NCBI GenBank assembly: GCA_009773375.1
Contig: WRPH01000009.1
Coordinates: 43,783 to 107,782, forward strand
Length of the DNA: 64,000 nt
Source of the DNA: Paracoccaceae bacterium
GTDB lineage: Bacteria > Pseudomonadota > Alphaproteobacteria > Rhodobacterales > Rhodobacteraceae
Direction: 5' to 3'
In this document: one piece after another, positions 21,880 through 30,037 of the stretch
How positions within the stretch are numbered: the first letter of the stretch is position 1
How the letters are laid out: the number at the start of each line of letters is the position of its first letter
The notes under the pieces: generated by a model
Seen by the model: only the letters and a program-made list of their open reading frames with translations
Database searches by the model: none
What the model was told of the DNA's origin: nothing
Position numbers and translations under genes: made by a program

Positions 21880-24719
21880 AGGCGGTCTGCATGACGGTAT
21901 CCAACCCGTTCGACCCGCTGGGCAGCCGCAGCGTGCAAGAGTTGCGCCGCCCGCATCGGGTGCGCCAGTTGGCACCGGGCGGCACCGCCCCGGTGATTGC
22001 GCTGCTGAATGGTCGGCCCTTGCTGCGCGCCGGTTGGCGGCGGCGGCTGCGGTCTGGCGACCAGCTGGTGTTCTGTGTGCTGCCACGCGGCGGCGGCGGG
22101 CGCGGTGGCAGTAACCCGCTGCGGGCGCTGTTGAGCATTGCGCTGGCTGTATTTGCGCCGTGGGCAGCCGGGGCGCTTGGCGGTGCCTTTGTGACCGCAA
22201 CCGGTTCGCTGACGATGATGGGCCAGCTGGCCAGTGTCGGCATCATGATGGTGGGGCAGGCCGCGATCAACGCCCTGCTGCCGATGCCGAAGCCCGGCCA
22301 GCTGCCTTCCCCCAGCCCCACCTACAGCCTCGGGGCGCAGGGCAACACCGCGCGCATTGAACAGGCGATTCCAGTGCAATACGGGCGGCTCTTGGCATGG
22401 CCGGATTTTGCGGCGCAGCCCTACACCGAATATGCAGGCAATGAGCAGTATCTCTATCAGCTCTTGTGCCTCGGCGTCGGCGAATTCGACATTGAACAGA
22501 TCCGCATCGAAGACACCCCGGTCAGCGCCTTTACCGAAGTCAGCTATGAAGTGATCCCGCCCGGCGGGCAGGTCACGCTGTTCCCGACCAATGTCATCAC
22601 CTCGGTCGAGGTTTCTGGGCAAGAGTTCGCCGGGCGCAAATCCGGCACCTATAGCCGGTCTGGCACCGTCATCACCGTCACCGAAACCGGCCATGGCCGG
22701 GTTGTTGGCCAAGCGGTGCAGCTGGAGTTCACCACCGGCGGCGCGCCGACCGATGTTTACGCCATCGCCTCGGTGCCGTCCGCAGACACCTTCACCGTGA
22801 CGGCAGCGACCGGCAGCGGCACCGGTGCTGCCTATATCCGCTCGGTCGTGGGCGGGCTGGATGGCTTTGTCGCCTCGGATGCAGGCACCGTGGCGCAGCA
22901 TCTGGCGATTGATCTGGTGTTGCCGCTGGGGCTGTTCGGCGATCTGGGCGGCGGCGATCTGGTACAGGCATGGGTGGATGTCAGGGTGCAGGCGCGGCAG
23001 GTCGATGATAACGGCCTGCCGATCGGGGCTTGGGTCACCCTTGCCGACATGAATGTCACCGATAAGAATGTGACGCCGCAGGCGCGGTCATTTCGCTATG
23101 CGCTGCCGGTACCGGGGCGCTACCGCGTCCGGGCGTTTCGGCTCAATGAGAAATCCGCCTCGGCGGGGGATGGGCATCAGGTGGTGTTCTCTGCCCTGCG
23201 GTCGTACCTGTCAGAGACGCAGGATTTCGGGCCAGTGACGCTGATCGCCATGCGGATGCGGGCGACCAACAACCTGTCGGCGCAGGCCAGCCGTCGCATC
23301 GGCGTGCTCGCCACCCGCAAAATTCCGGTCTGGAACGGGGCCAGCTGGTCAGCGCCGGTCGCCTCGCGGTCCATCGCCTGGGCCATTGCCGATGCGGCGC
23401 GCAATGCCGACTACGGCGCGGGCCTGCCGGATGCGCGCATTGATCTGGCTGCCCTGCTGGCGCTGGACGCGATCTGGACGGCGCGCGGCGACACCTTCAA
23501 TGGCCGGTTTGATCAGGCCAGCAACTGGTGGGAGGCGATTTCCAAGATCGCGGCGGTGGGCCGGTCGCGCATGTTCATGCAAGGCGGGCGGCTGCGGGTG
23601 GTGCGCGACGGGGCCGCGACCCTGCCGGTGGCGCTTTATTCAATGCGCAACATCAAGCGCGGCTCGTTCTCGATCGACTATCTGCTGGCCTCGGAACAGA
23701 CCGCCGATGCGCTGGACATGGCCTATTTCGACCAGACCACCTGGTCACCGCGCCGGGTGACGGCGGCACTGCCGGGGTCAACCTTGGCCCGCCCGGTGAA
23801 GATGGAACTGTTTGGCGCAACCGACCGCGCCCAAGTGTTGAGCGAGGGGCTGTATCACGCCGCCGCCAATAAATACCGCCGCCGCATCGTGCGGTTTTCG
23901 ACCGAGATGGAGGGCTTCATCCCGTCCATCGGCGAGCTGATCGCAATCCAGCATGACATGCCTGGCTGGGGCGCACATGCCGAGGCTGTGGCATGGGATA
24001 CGGGCACCCGGCGGCTGACGCTGAGCGAGCCTATGAGCTTCGGTGCGGGCAGCTATTACATCGGCCTGCGCACCGCCTCGGGCGGGATCAGCGGGCCGTG
24101 GGCCGTCACTGCCGGGGTCAGCGACTATGAGGTCATTCTGACCGATGCGCCGGATATGACGCCCTACACCGGAGCCGAGCGCGAGCGCACGCATGTGGTG
24201 TTTGGTCTGGCCGAAACGTGGCGCACGCTGGCCAAGATCACATCGGTCAAGCCGCGCGGGCTTTACGAGGTGACGATCGAGGCGGTGACCGAAGACCCGT
24301 CTGTGCACACCGCCGACCAAGGCTATGTTGCCGCCCCGATCCGAACCAGTGCTCTGCCGCGTACCATCACGATGCCAGTCGTCGGTGGACTGCTCGCGCG
24401 CCGCATTCCGGGCGACAACAGCCGGGCCGTGCTGGCGTGGCGGGCCGCAGCCGGGGCTGATGGCTATCAGATCGAGATGGCACGCGGCACCGATATCACT
24501 GATCCGACTGTGACCTGGACGCGCGTGGCCGATACCACCGCCGCCCATCACGTCATCACCCTGCTCTATGCCGCCCAAACCCTGATCCGGGTGCGCGGTG
24601 TCGGGCTGACTGCCGGGCCGTGGGTCATTGCGGCCCTTGGCACCCTGATCCCGAACATGTGGAACACTGACCCGACTGCGATGTGGACACTCAATGCAAA
24701 CCCGATGTGGAGCAGCTAA
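21876..24719 (+). CDS. TipJ-family phage tail tip/host specificity protein
   Basis: A 947-residue homologue of the lambda J-like TipJ family. ATG 21876 overlaps the previous stop with GGAGG at 21862-21866. A basic N-terminal region is followed by hydrophobic stretches (about 90-145), then the tail-hub body (AIPVQYGRLL, NEQYLYQLLCLGVGEFDIEQ) and a C-terminal fibronectin-III-like module (RAVLAWRAAAGADGYQIEMA). Such proteins form the tail tip and bind the host receptor. The frame is intact over 2.8 kb, unusual for a purely decaying prophage. GTA gp15 differs in length and neighbours. Confidence 0.88.
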   Translation: MKAVCMTVSNPFDPLGSRSVQELRRPHRVRQLAPGGTAPVIALLNGRPLLRAGWRRRLRSGDQLVFCVLPRGGGGRGGSNPLRALLSIALAVFAPWAAGALGGAFVTATGSLTMMGQLASVGIMMVGQAAINALLPMPKPGQLPSPSPTYSLGAQGNTARIEQAIPVQYGRLLAWPDFAAQPYTEYAGNEQYLYQLLCLGVGEFDIEQIRIEDTPVSAFTEVSYEVIPPGGQVTLFPTNVITSVEVSGQEFAGRKSGTYSRSGTVITVTETGHGRVVGQAVQLEFTTGGAPTDVYAIASVPSADTFTVTAATGSGTGAAYIRSVVGGLDGFVASDAGTVAQHLAIDLVLPLGLFGDLGGGDLVQAWVDVRVQARQVDDNGLPIGAWVTLADMNVTDKNVTPQARSFRYALPVPGRYRVRAFRLNEKSASAGDGHQVVFSALRSYLSETQDFGPVTLIAMRMRATNNLSAQASRRIGVLATRKIPVWNGASWSAPVASRSIAWAIADAARNADYGAGLPDARIDLAALLALDAIWTARGDTFNGRFDQASNWWEAISKIAAVGRSRMFMQGGRLRVVRDGAATLPVALYSMRNIKRGSFSIDYLLASEQTADALDMAYFDQTTWSPRRVTAALPGSTLARPVKMELFGATDRAQVLSEGLYHAAANKYRRRIVRFSTEMEGFIPSIGELIAIQHDMPGWGAHAEAVAWDTGTRRLTLSEPMSFGAGSYYIGLRTASGGISGPWAVTAGVSDYEVILTDAPDMTPYTGAERERTHVVFGLAETWRTLAKITSVKPRGLYEVTIEAVTEDPSVHTADQGYVAAPIRTSALPRTITMPVVGGLLARRIPGDNSRAVLAWRAAAGADGYQIEMARGTDITDPTVTWTRVADTTAAHHVITLLYAAQTLIRVRGVGLTAGPWVIAALGTLIPNMWNTDPTAMWTLNANPMWSS

Positions 24720-25859
24720 ATGCCATCCCTTCCAGCCTCTTCTGACTTCACCGGCGGCGCGGTAACCGAGGGCCAGTTCAAGACGGCTCTGACCGCGCTG
24801 CGCGATTATCTGTCAGGCCTGCTTGGCGCTGACGGCGTCAATGCCACGGCGCTGGCCACGCTGGGTGCCTTGGGCGCGGGCTATGCTGCCAAGGCCGCCG
24901 CCTACACGGTTGTCGTCGGGGATTGCGGCAAGGTGCTGAACTGCTCGGGCACCTGGACGTTGTCATTGCCCGCTGCCGCGACCGCCGGGGCCGGGTTCAG
25001 CTTTGCGGTGCGGGTGGAAACCGGCACGATCACGATTGACCCATCTGGGGCCGAATTGATCGATGGCACCGCGGCTGTCGCCATGGTCGGCGGTCGTTCG
25101 GCCTGGCTGATCAGCACCGGCACGGAATGGCTGCGCATGACGATGCCGAAGGCGCAAAACACCGCCACCGATATCACCGCTGACCGCCTGATGGCCGTCG
25201 GAGCCTTCGGGCTGGGGGCGAATGCGGCAATCCTTGTGACAGACTATGACGCGATCACAGCGACGGGCGTTTATCGTAACGGCGCCGTCGCGACCGGCTC
25301 GCCCATCGCGTCGTCACTGTATTGGTCGGTGCTGCATTTGGCGCATTCGTCGGACGGCACATCCAGCCAGTTTGCGATGCGGTCAGCCGGTACCACCGCC
25401 AACCAGATGTATTTCCGCCGCAAGGCCGGGGGCGTCTGGAGTCCTTGGGACAAGGTGTTCCACAGCGGCAACCTGCTCGGCACCGTATCGCAAACTGGTG
25501 GTGCGCCGACCGGGGCCGTGATCGAGCGCGGCAGCAACGCCAATGGTGAGTACGTCAAGTTCGCTGATGGCACGATGATCTGCAGCAAAACCATCACTGG
25601 CCAAGGTCCGATCAGCACAGCGTCCGGGTCATTATTTATCCAATCCCCCGGATTAGCTATTGGGGCGCTGCCTGCAGCATTCATCGCCATTCCGGCGCGG
25701 TCACTGGACGTATACAGCCCTGTGGGTGTGTCTGCCTGGGTGCAGTCTGCCACAGCTCCGACAACGACAACTGGCGGCACTGTTCAGTTGGTCAAGAGTG
25801 CAACCAGCGCGGCCACCGACTTTGTTTTAACTGCAACCTTCATTGGCCGCTGGTTCTAA
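24720..25859 (+). CDS. Phage tail fibre protein with pyocin-knob-like region
   Basis: A 379-residue protein whose ATG abuts the previous stop (TAAATG). The centre (TGVYRNGAVATGSPIASSLY ... QMYFRRKAGGVWSPWDKVFH) has the pattern of pyocin-knob/phage tail fibre receptor-binding repeats, and the alanine/threonine-rich C-terminus (FVLTATFIGRWF) is typical of trimeric fibre tips. It probably attaches to the TipJ protein and sets host range. Confidence 0.78.
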   Translation: MPSLPASSDFTGGAVTEGQFKTALTALRDYLSGLLGADGVNATALATLGALGAGYAAKAAAYTVVVGDCGKVLNCSGTWTLSLPAAATAGAGFSFAVRVETGTITIDPSGAELIDGTAAVAMVGGRSAWLISTGTEWLRMTMPKAQNTATDITADRLMAVGAFGLGANAAILVTDYDAITATGVYRNGAVATGSPIASSLYWSVLHLAHSSDGTSSQFAMRSAGTTANQMYFRRKAGGVWSPWDKVFHSGNLLGTVSQTGGAPTGAVIERGSNANGEYVKFADGTMICSKTITGQGPISTASGSLFIQSPGLAIGALPAAFIAIPARSLDVYSPVGVSAWVQSATAPTTTTGGTVQLVKSATSAATDFVLTATFIGRWF

Positions 25860-25869
25860 GGAGCGCATC

Positions 25870-26181
25870 ATGCACATCAAACTGACCCCGCAACGCAGCG
25901 ACGACACCCTGTCTTTGGCCCGCAAAGGCTCTGCCCTGATCATCAATGGTCAGAGCTTCGACTTCAGCCCGCTGCCCGATGACGCGGTGCTGCCGCGCGA
26001 TGCGGTTGACTGCGCCTATCTCGCGTCTGACGTGACCCGCGTGGGCGGCATTCTGCAGCTGACGCTGATCCTGCCGCATGGGGCCAATGCCCCGCGCGAG
26101 ACGCTGTTTCCCGCCGCCGTGGATCTGGCCAGCGATGGCCCGGCCAAGCTGCCGCCGCATGATATCGAGGTGCCCGCATGA
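25870..26181 (+). CDS. Hypothetical tail-region protein (103 aa)
   Basis: ATG 25870 is preceded by AGGAGCG and follows the fibre gene by ten bases. The product starts MHIKLTPQRSDDTLSLARKG and contains FDFSPLPDDAVLPRDAV and LTLILPHGANAPRETLFP. Genes of this size and composition accompany tail fibres in rhodobacterial prophages; a fibre assembly role is inference. Overlaps the next start (ATGA). Confidence 0.7.
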   Translation: MHIKLTPQRSDDTLSLARKGSALIINGQSFDFSPLPDDAVLPRDAVDCAYLASDVTRVGGILQLTLILPHGANAPRETLFPAAVDLASDGPAKLPPHDIEVPA

Positions 26182-26483
26182 TGATCGATTTCACCCAGAT
26201 GGTCACCGCCGAAGCGCGCGATCTGGCCGCAAAGCAAAGCCGCCGCGTTGTCATGGTCTGCAGCCGGTTGCAGGGTCGCCTGACGCTGGGCCCAGAGGTT
26301 TGCGCCCAGCTCGACGCGATGGCCGATGCCAAAGAGACGCCCTGGGCGATGCGCGAAATCATCCTGAATGCCGGGCAGTGGCAGCGCAATTCGCAGACCA
26401 TGGACGAGCTGGCATGGCTGCTGGGGTTTGACCCTGACCAGATGGACCGGCTGTTCGAGGCCGCCATGCAGGTCGCCGTCTGA
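26178..26483 (+). CDS. Hypothetical tail-region protein (101 aa)
   Basis: MMIDFTQMVTAEARDLAAKQ starts a 101-residue, mostly helical protein (DELAWLLGFDPDQMDRLFEA near the C-terminus). It is coupled to the previous gene by a four-base overlap and is the last gene of the tail operon before a GC hairpin. The pattern resembles small fibre chaperone or DUF-type genes, but no family can be named with confidence. Confidence 0.68.
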   Translation: MMIDFTQMVTAEARDLAAKQSRRVVMVCSRLQGRLTLGPEVCAQLDAMADAKETPWAMREIILNAGQWQRNSQTMDELAWLLGFDPDQMDRLFEAAMQVAV

Positions 26484-26493
26484 ACGAATACGG

Positions 26494-26519
26494 CCCCCCG
26501 GAAACGGGAGGCCGGGGGG
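26494..26519 (+). terminator. GC-rich hairpin at the end of the tail operon
   Basis: CCCCCCGG (26494-26501) and CCGGGGGG (26512-26519) form a perfect 8-bp stem with a 10-base loop ten bases after the last tail gene. There is no T-run, so termination would be inefficient or factor-dependent; the location is what supports it. Confidence 0.45.
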
Positions 26520-26633
26520 TGCTGCAAACACCCCCCGACACGGGGTCAAATTGTGAATGAGGCCCCCGCCGACCAGCATAGCCTTATGGCCGCACCGCCC
26601 GTTTCCGGGCAGGCCCCACAAGGCACGATTCGA

Positions 26634-27452
26634 ATGAATAAACCGCTAACGCCGATCTCTCCCACCCGCCCGGTTGCGCCGTGGCTGGGGGGTAAACGCA
26701 ACCTTGCCAAACGCATCTGCGCCCTGATCGACAACGACCAGAATCACCGCAGCTATGCCGAGCCGTTCGTCGGTATGGGAGGCATCTTCCTGCGACGGAC
26801 AAGATGTCCGCATGCCGAGTTCATCAACGACCGGGGGCGTGACGTCTACAACCTGTTCCGGGTGCTTCAGGAGCATTACGTCGCCTTCCTCGACCTGCTG
26901 CGATTCCAGATCACGACGCAGGCAAACTTCAATCGCCTGGTCGAAACTGACCCCGAAACCCTGACCGATTTGCAGCGCGCGGCGCGGTTTTTGTACCTGC
27001 AGCGGCTGGCCTTTGGCGGCAAGGTTTCGGGGAAGAATTTCGGCCTCGCGGTCGAGCGCACCGCCCGGTTCAACCTGACCACGCTGGAGCCTGATCTGGA
27101 GGCGCTGCACAGCCGGTTGGCCGGGGTCACAGTGACCTGTCTGGACTTCGCCGAGTTCATCCGGCGCATCGACCGGCCCGAGACATTGTTCTATCTCGAC
27201 CCGCCCTATTGGGGCTGCGAAAACGACTATGGCAAGCAGCTGTTCAGCCGGGATCGGTTCGAAGAACTGGCAGCGGTTTTGGCCGCGTTGAAGGGGCGCT
27301 TTATCCTGTCGTTAAACGATGTCGAAGGGGTGCGGGAAACCTTCAAGGGCTTCCGATTCCGTGAGGTGAAAACCACCTATACCATCGCTTCGAAAGGGGC
27401 GGCACCTGAGCGGGCTGAGGTGCTGATCTCGAACTATGATCTGCCGCTGTAG
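26634..27452 (+). CDS. DNA adenine methylase, D12 class (Dam-like)
   Basis: A 272-residue N6-adenine methyltransferase. Motif I is AEPFVGMGGIFLRR (42-55), motif IV is DPPY (189-192), and APWLGGKRNLAKRI is the N-terminal binding segment of alpha-group (Dam/DpnIIA) enzymes. The frame extends to ATG 26553, but ATG 26634 gives the family-typical N-terminus; neither has a strong ribosome site. No partner endonuclease is visible, so it is more likely a phage self-protection or regulatory methylase than half of a restriction system. Target sequence unknown. Confidence 0.85.
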   Translation: MNKPLTPISPTRPVAPWLGGKRNLAKRICALIDNDQNHRSYAEPFVGMGGIFLRRTRCPHAEFINDRGRDVYNLFRVLQEHYVAFLDLLRFQITTQANFNRLVETDPETLTDLQRAARFLYLQRLAFGGKVSGKNFGLAVERTARFNLTTLEPDLEALHSRLAGVTVTCLDFAEFIRRIDRPETLFYLDPPYWGCENDYGKQLFSRDRFEELAAVLAALKGRFILSLNDVEGVRETFKGFRFREVKTTYTIASKGAAPERAEVLISNYDLPL

Positions 27453-27589
27453 CGCCTTCTAGTGGGGGCGCTAAAGTGCCCCCACCGGGTTTTGGCGGAT
27501 TTCACCAGAATTGATTGAGGCTTGACGTGTTCGGCTTTGAGGCGCGAATCGCGACGTGCTACCTTCTAGGAAATCAGGGAGGCCGAGCA

Positions 27590-28351
27590 ATGGCGCAAAA
27601 GACCGATATCGAATGGACAGATGCAACGTGGAACCCTGTTGCCGGATGCACGAAGGTCGGGCCGGGCTGCGACAACTGCTATGCGGAGCGCTTCGCTGAA
27701 CGCTGGCGCGGCGTGCCCAACCACCCTTACGAGTTCGGCTTTGATCTACGGGTTTGGCCTGCACGTTTGAAACAGCCCAAGCTTTGGAAAAAGCCCCGCA
27801 TGATCTTTGTAAACTCGATGAGTGATTTGTTTCACAAGGATATCCCTCGCGCATATGTCGACCAAGTCTTCGATGCGATGGAGGCCGCCGACTGGCATGT
27901 CTATCAAGTCTTGACGAAGCGCAGCTCGTTGATGCGCAACTATGTCCGCAACCGGTATGATGGCGGCAAGGTACCGTCGCACATCTGGCTCGGAGTTTCT
28001 GTCGAAGATGCTGCCTACAAAAGCCGGATTGAGCATCTCAAGCAGATCAACTCCGATGCCCGCTTCATCTCGTTTGAACCGCTGCTCGGTCCAATCGGTG
28101 ATGTGGATTTGAAGGGTGTGGCATGGGCGATTGTCGGGGGTGAAAGCGGGCCAGGTGCGCGCCCGATGGAAGGTGAATGGGCCACCGAATTACGCTTGAT
28201 CTGTGAGCGGGACGGCGTCGCTTTCTTCTTCAAGCAGTGGGGCGGCGCGAGACCGAAATCGGGTGGCCGAATCCTTGACGGCGAGGAGTGGAACGGGTTC
28301 CCTCGAGATATTGTTCCAGCTGCTATTCTCGATGCCTTGGGGGTCGTTTAG
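27590..28351 (+). CDS. DUF5131 / phage Gp37-Gp68 family protein (three-Cys motif)
   Basis: A 253-residue protein; AGGGAGG at 27576-27582 fixes the ATG at 27590. It starts MAQKTDIEWTDATWNPVAGC and carries C20, C27 and C30 (CX6CX2C), followed by YAERFAERWRGVPNHPYEFG, FVNSMSDLFHKDIP, FISFEPLLGPI and a late GGESGPGARPM. This is the phage Gp37/Gp68 (DUF5131) family, whose cysteine cluster and barrel-like repeats suggest an Fe-S or radical-SAM-like enzyme; no activity is established. The family is typically next to TcmP, as here. Base composition is lower in GC than the flanks, a sign of transfer. Confidence 0.85.
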   Translation: MAQKTDIEWTDATWNPVAGCTKVGPGCDNCYAERFAERWRGVPNHPYEFGFDLRVWPARLKQPKLWKKPRMIFVNSMSDLFHKDIPRAYVDQVFDAMEAADWHVYQVLTKRSSLMRNYVRNRYDGGKVPSHIWLGVSVEDAAYKSRIEHLKQINSDARFISFEPLLGPIGDVDLKGVAWAIVGGESGPGARPMEGEWATELRLICERDGVAFFFKQWGGARPKSGGRILDGEEWNGFPRDIVPAAILDALGVV

Positions 28352-28374
28352 CCGCTCTGAAATTGGTAGGCTAA

Positions 28375-29277
28375 GTGAAAAAATCGCATAGTGAAAACAC
28401 GGTTGGGCCATGGGCAAAGGAAAAGCTCGAGGCTCTTGAAAAGTACCTCAAGTACTACTGTTCGGTGCTGAAGAACCAAGGGTTCACGCTGGTTTATGTT
28501 GACGGATTTGCCGGAGCTCCAGTTACAACTATCCGGCAATCGTCGACGAGATCACAGGTGTCTGAACTTTGGTCTGAAGCCGGTATCGATGACTTCAAGG
28601 ACATTGATGAATTCGTTCTTGGGTCGCCAATTCGGTCGCTGAACATCAATCCCGGTTTCGACAAACACTACTTCTTCGACTTGGATGATCGCCGGGTTGC
28701 TGAGCTTGAAGCGCTGAAACCGTCGTGGCCAGACAAGTGGGTCCATATCGAGACCGGGGATGCGAATAAGCGCATTCGCAAGCTCATCTCTCAGATTGGC
28801 CATCGGCGTGAGGTTAGGGGAGTAGCCTTCCTAGACCCATACGGCCCCAACCTCGAGTGGCAAACAGTTGTTGATCTTGCCGCCAGCAAGAAGTTCGAGG
28901 TCATCATCAATTTGCCCATTCACATGGCGTTAAACCGCCTTTTAATGAAGGACAGCCAGCGGCGGCCAGACTGGGAAGAAATGGTTGACCGCTGCTTTGG
29001 CACCACTGATTGGCGCGAGATCACATACCCAAAGACCACTGATCTCTTCGGGGATACGCTGACCCCGAAGGCAGACGGCGTACCAGAGCTGCTGCTGCAG
29101 ATGTATGTCAAACGCCTGCGCGAGATATTCCCCGAGGTTGCAACCCCGCGTTTGATCAGGAATACGAAGAACTCCCCACTTTACTACCTCATTTGGGCAG
29201 GGCCTCACCGCAAGGGCCTCGTCGGGGCCGAGTATGTTCTTGGGCATGGCGAGAAGCTGGCCAAGAAGAACCGCTAG
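28375..29277 (+). CDS. Three-Cys-motif partner protein TcmP
   Basis: A 300-residue protein starting at GTG 28375, 23 bases after the DUF5131 gene. HSENTVGPWAKEKLEALEKY, LVYVDGFAGAP (48-58), YFFDLDDRRVAELEAL, AFLDPYGPNLEWQTVVDLA and FEVIINLPIHMALNRL are the conserved blocks of TcmP. They resemble a class I methyltransferase core (FAG loop, D/N-P-Y/F-G like DPYG), but catalysis is unproven. Partner of the preceding three-Cys protein; together a candidate uncharacterised nucleic-acid modification or defence pair. The 24-bp direct repeat starts 39 bases after its stop. Confidence 0.85.
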   Translation: MKKSHSENTVGPWAKEKLEALEKYLKYYCSVLKNQGFTLVYVDGFAGAPVTTIRQSSTRSQVSELWSEAGIDDFKDIDEFVLGSPIRSLNINPGFDKHYFFDLDDRRVAELEALKPSWPDKWVHIETGDANKRIRKLISQIGHRREVRGVAFLDPYGPNLEWQTVVDLAASKKFEVIINLPIHMALNRLLMKDSQRRPDWEEMVDRCFGTTDWREITYPKTTDLFGDTLTPKADGVPELLLQMYVKRLREIFPEVATPRLIRNTKNSPLYYLIWAGPHRKGLVGAEYVLGHGEKLAKKNR

Positions 29278-29286
29278 CAAGAACTT

Positions 29287-29339
29287 CGCTGCTGCAGACT
29301 CTGCTGTCAAACTCTGCAAACTATGGTGGCGAGCCACAC
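29287..29339. repeat. Direct repeat, right copy
   Basis: Identical to 18015-18038 over 24 bases (29316-29339), and shares CGCTGCTGCAG at 29287-29297 with the left copy at the same spacing. It starts ten bases after the TcmP stop and is followed by a CA-repeat tract. With the left copy it brackets 11.3 kb of foreign genes. Confidence 0.8.
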
Positions 29340-29509
29340 ACACACAGCTTTTTTGTCCACAGAAGATTTGCGCAGAAATCACTTTACAGACTTCCCCCGC
29401 ACACACACTATATCTAGTAAGGGGCATGTCGGGCGCACGCAGCAGTTTGCCTGACACCCTGCCTCTGGGGGATACTCCCTGGCATGAGGCTTTATCGTGA
29501 GGCCAGTTG

Positions 29510-30013
29510 ATGTCGTTTTCCGAAGATTTCCTGTCTGGTGATGATCTGCACCCCATCGACATCGTCGAGGATCTGGCGGCGCATCATGCGTGGGAATTTG
29601 ACCGGGTCACCGATGACCAGATCGCCATGGCTGTCGAAGGCCAGTGGCGGACCTACTCGCTGACGCTGGCCTGGTCGGCGCAGGATGAAACGCTGCGGCT
29701 GATCTGCACCTTTGAGATGGAGCCTCCGGGCGACAAGATGGGTGCGCTGTATGATGTGCTGAACCGCTGCAACGATTTGGTCTGGAACGGCGCCTTTACC
29801 TATTGGTCGGAACAAAAGCTGATGGTCTGGCGCTATGGCCTGTGCCTTGCCGGTGGGCAGGTTGCCGGGGCGGAACAGATCGACAGGCTGATTTCGGGTG
29901 CCGTGACGGCGGCAGAGCGGTTTTATCCGGCGTTTCAGCTGGTGGCCTGGGCCGACAAAACTCCGGCCGACGCGATGAAAGTCGCCATTGCCGAGGCCTA
30001 CGGGCGCGCATAA
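29510..30013 (+). CDS. YbjN domain-containing protein
   Basis: A 167-residue protein; ATG 29510 has GAGG at 29499-29502. DLHPIDIVEDLAAHHAWEFDRVTDDQIAMA and LTLAWSAQDETLRLICTFEM, then YDVLNRCNDLVWNGAFTYWS (quoted in parts only to place them at residues 12-110) fit the YbjN family, an alpha/beta fold of unclear role resembling type III secretion chaperones. It is conserved next to proC in related bacteria, as here with a 24-base gap. First native gene after the island. Confidence 0.8.
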   Translation: MSFSEDFLSGDDLHPIDIVEDLAAHHAWEFDRVTDDQIAMAVEGQWRTYSLTLAWSAQDETLRLICTFEMEPPGDKMGALYDVLNRCNDLVWNGAFTYWSEQKLMVWRYGLCLAGGQVAGAEQIDRLISGAVTAAERFYPAFQLVAWADKTPADAMKVAIAEAYGRA

Positions 30014-30037
30014 CCTGCCCTGAAAAGGGAGTATCCG

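Noticed and set aside
20963-25859. Gene transfer agent cluster
   Set aside because: The tail genes are siphophage-type (DUF1833, TipJ, fibre); the GTA-specific gp1-gp13 genes and order are absent.
26634-29277. A restriction-modification system
   Set aside because: Only a methylase is recognisable; neither DUF5131 nor TcmP shows an endonuclease motif.
17986-29339. Calling the direct repeats attL/attR
   Set aside because: No integrase or tRNA target is present, and both copies may simply be the 3' flank of two tcmP copies; kept as repeats only.
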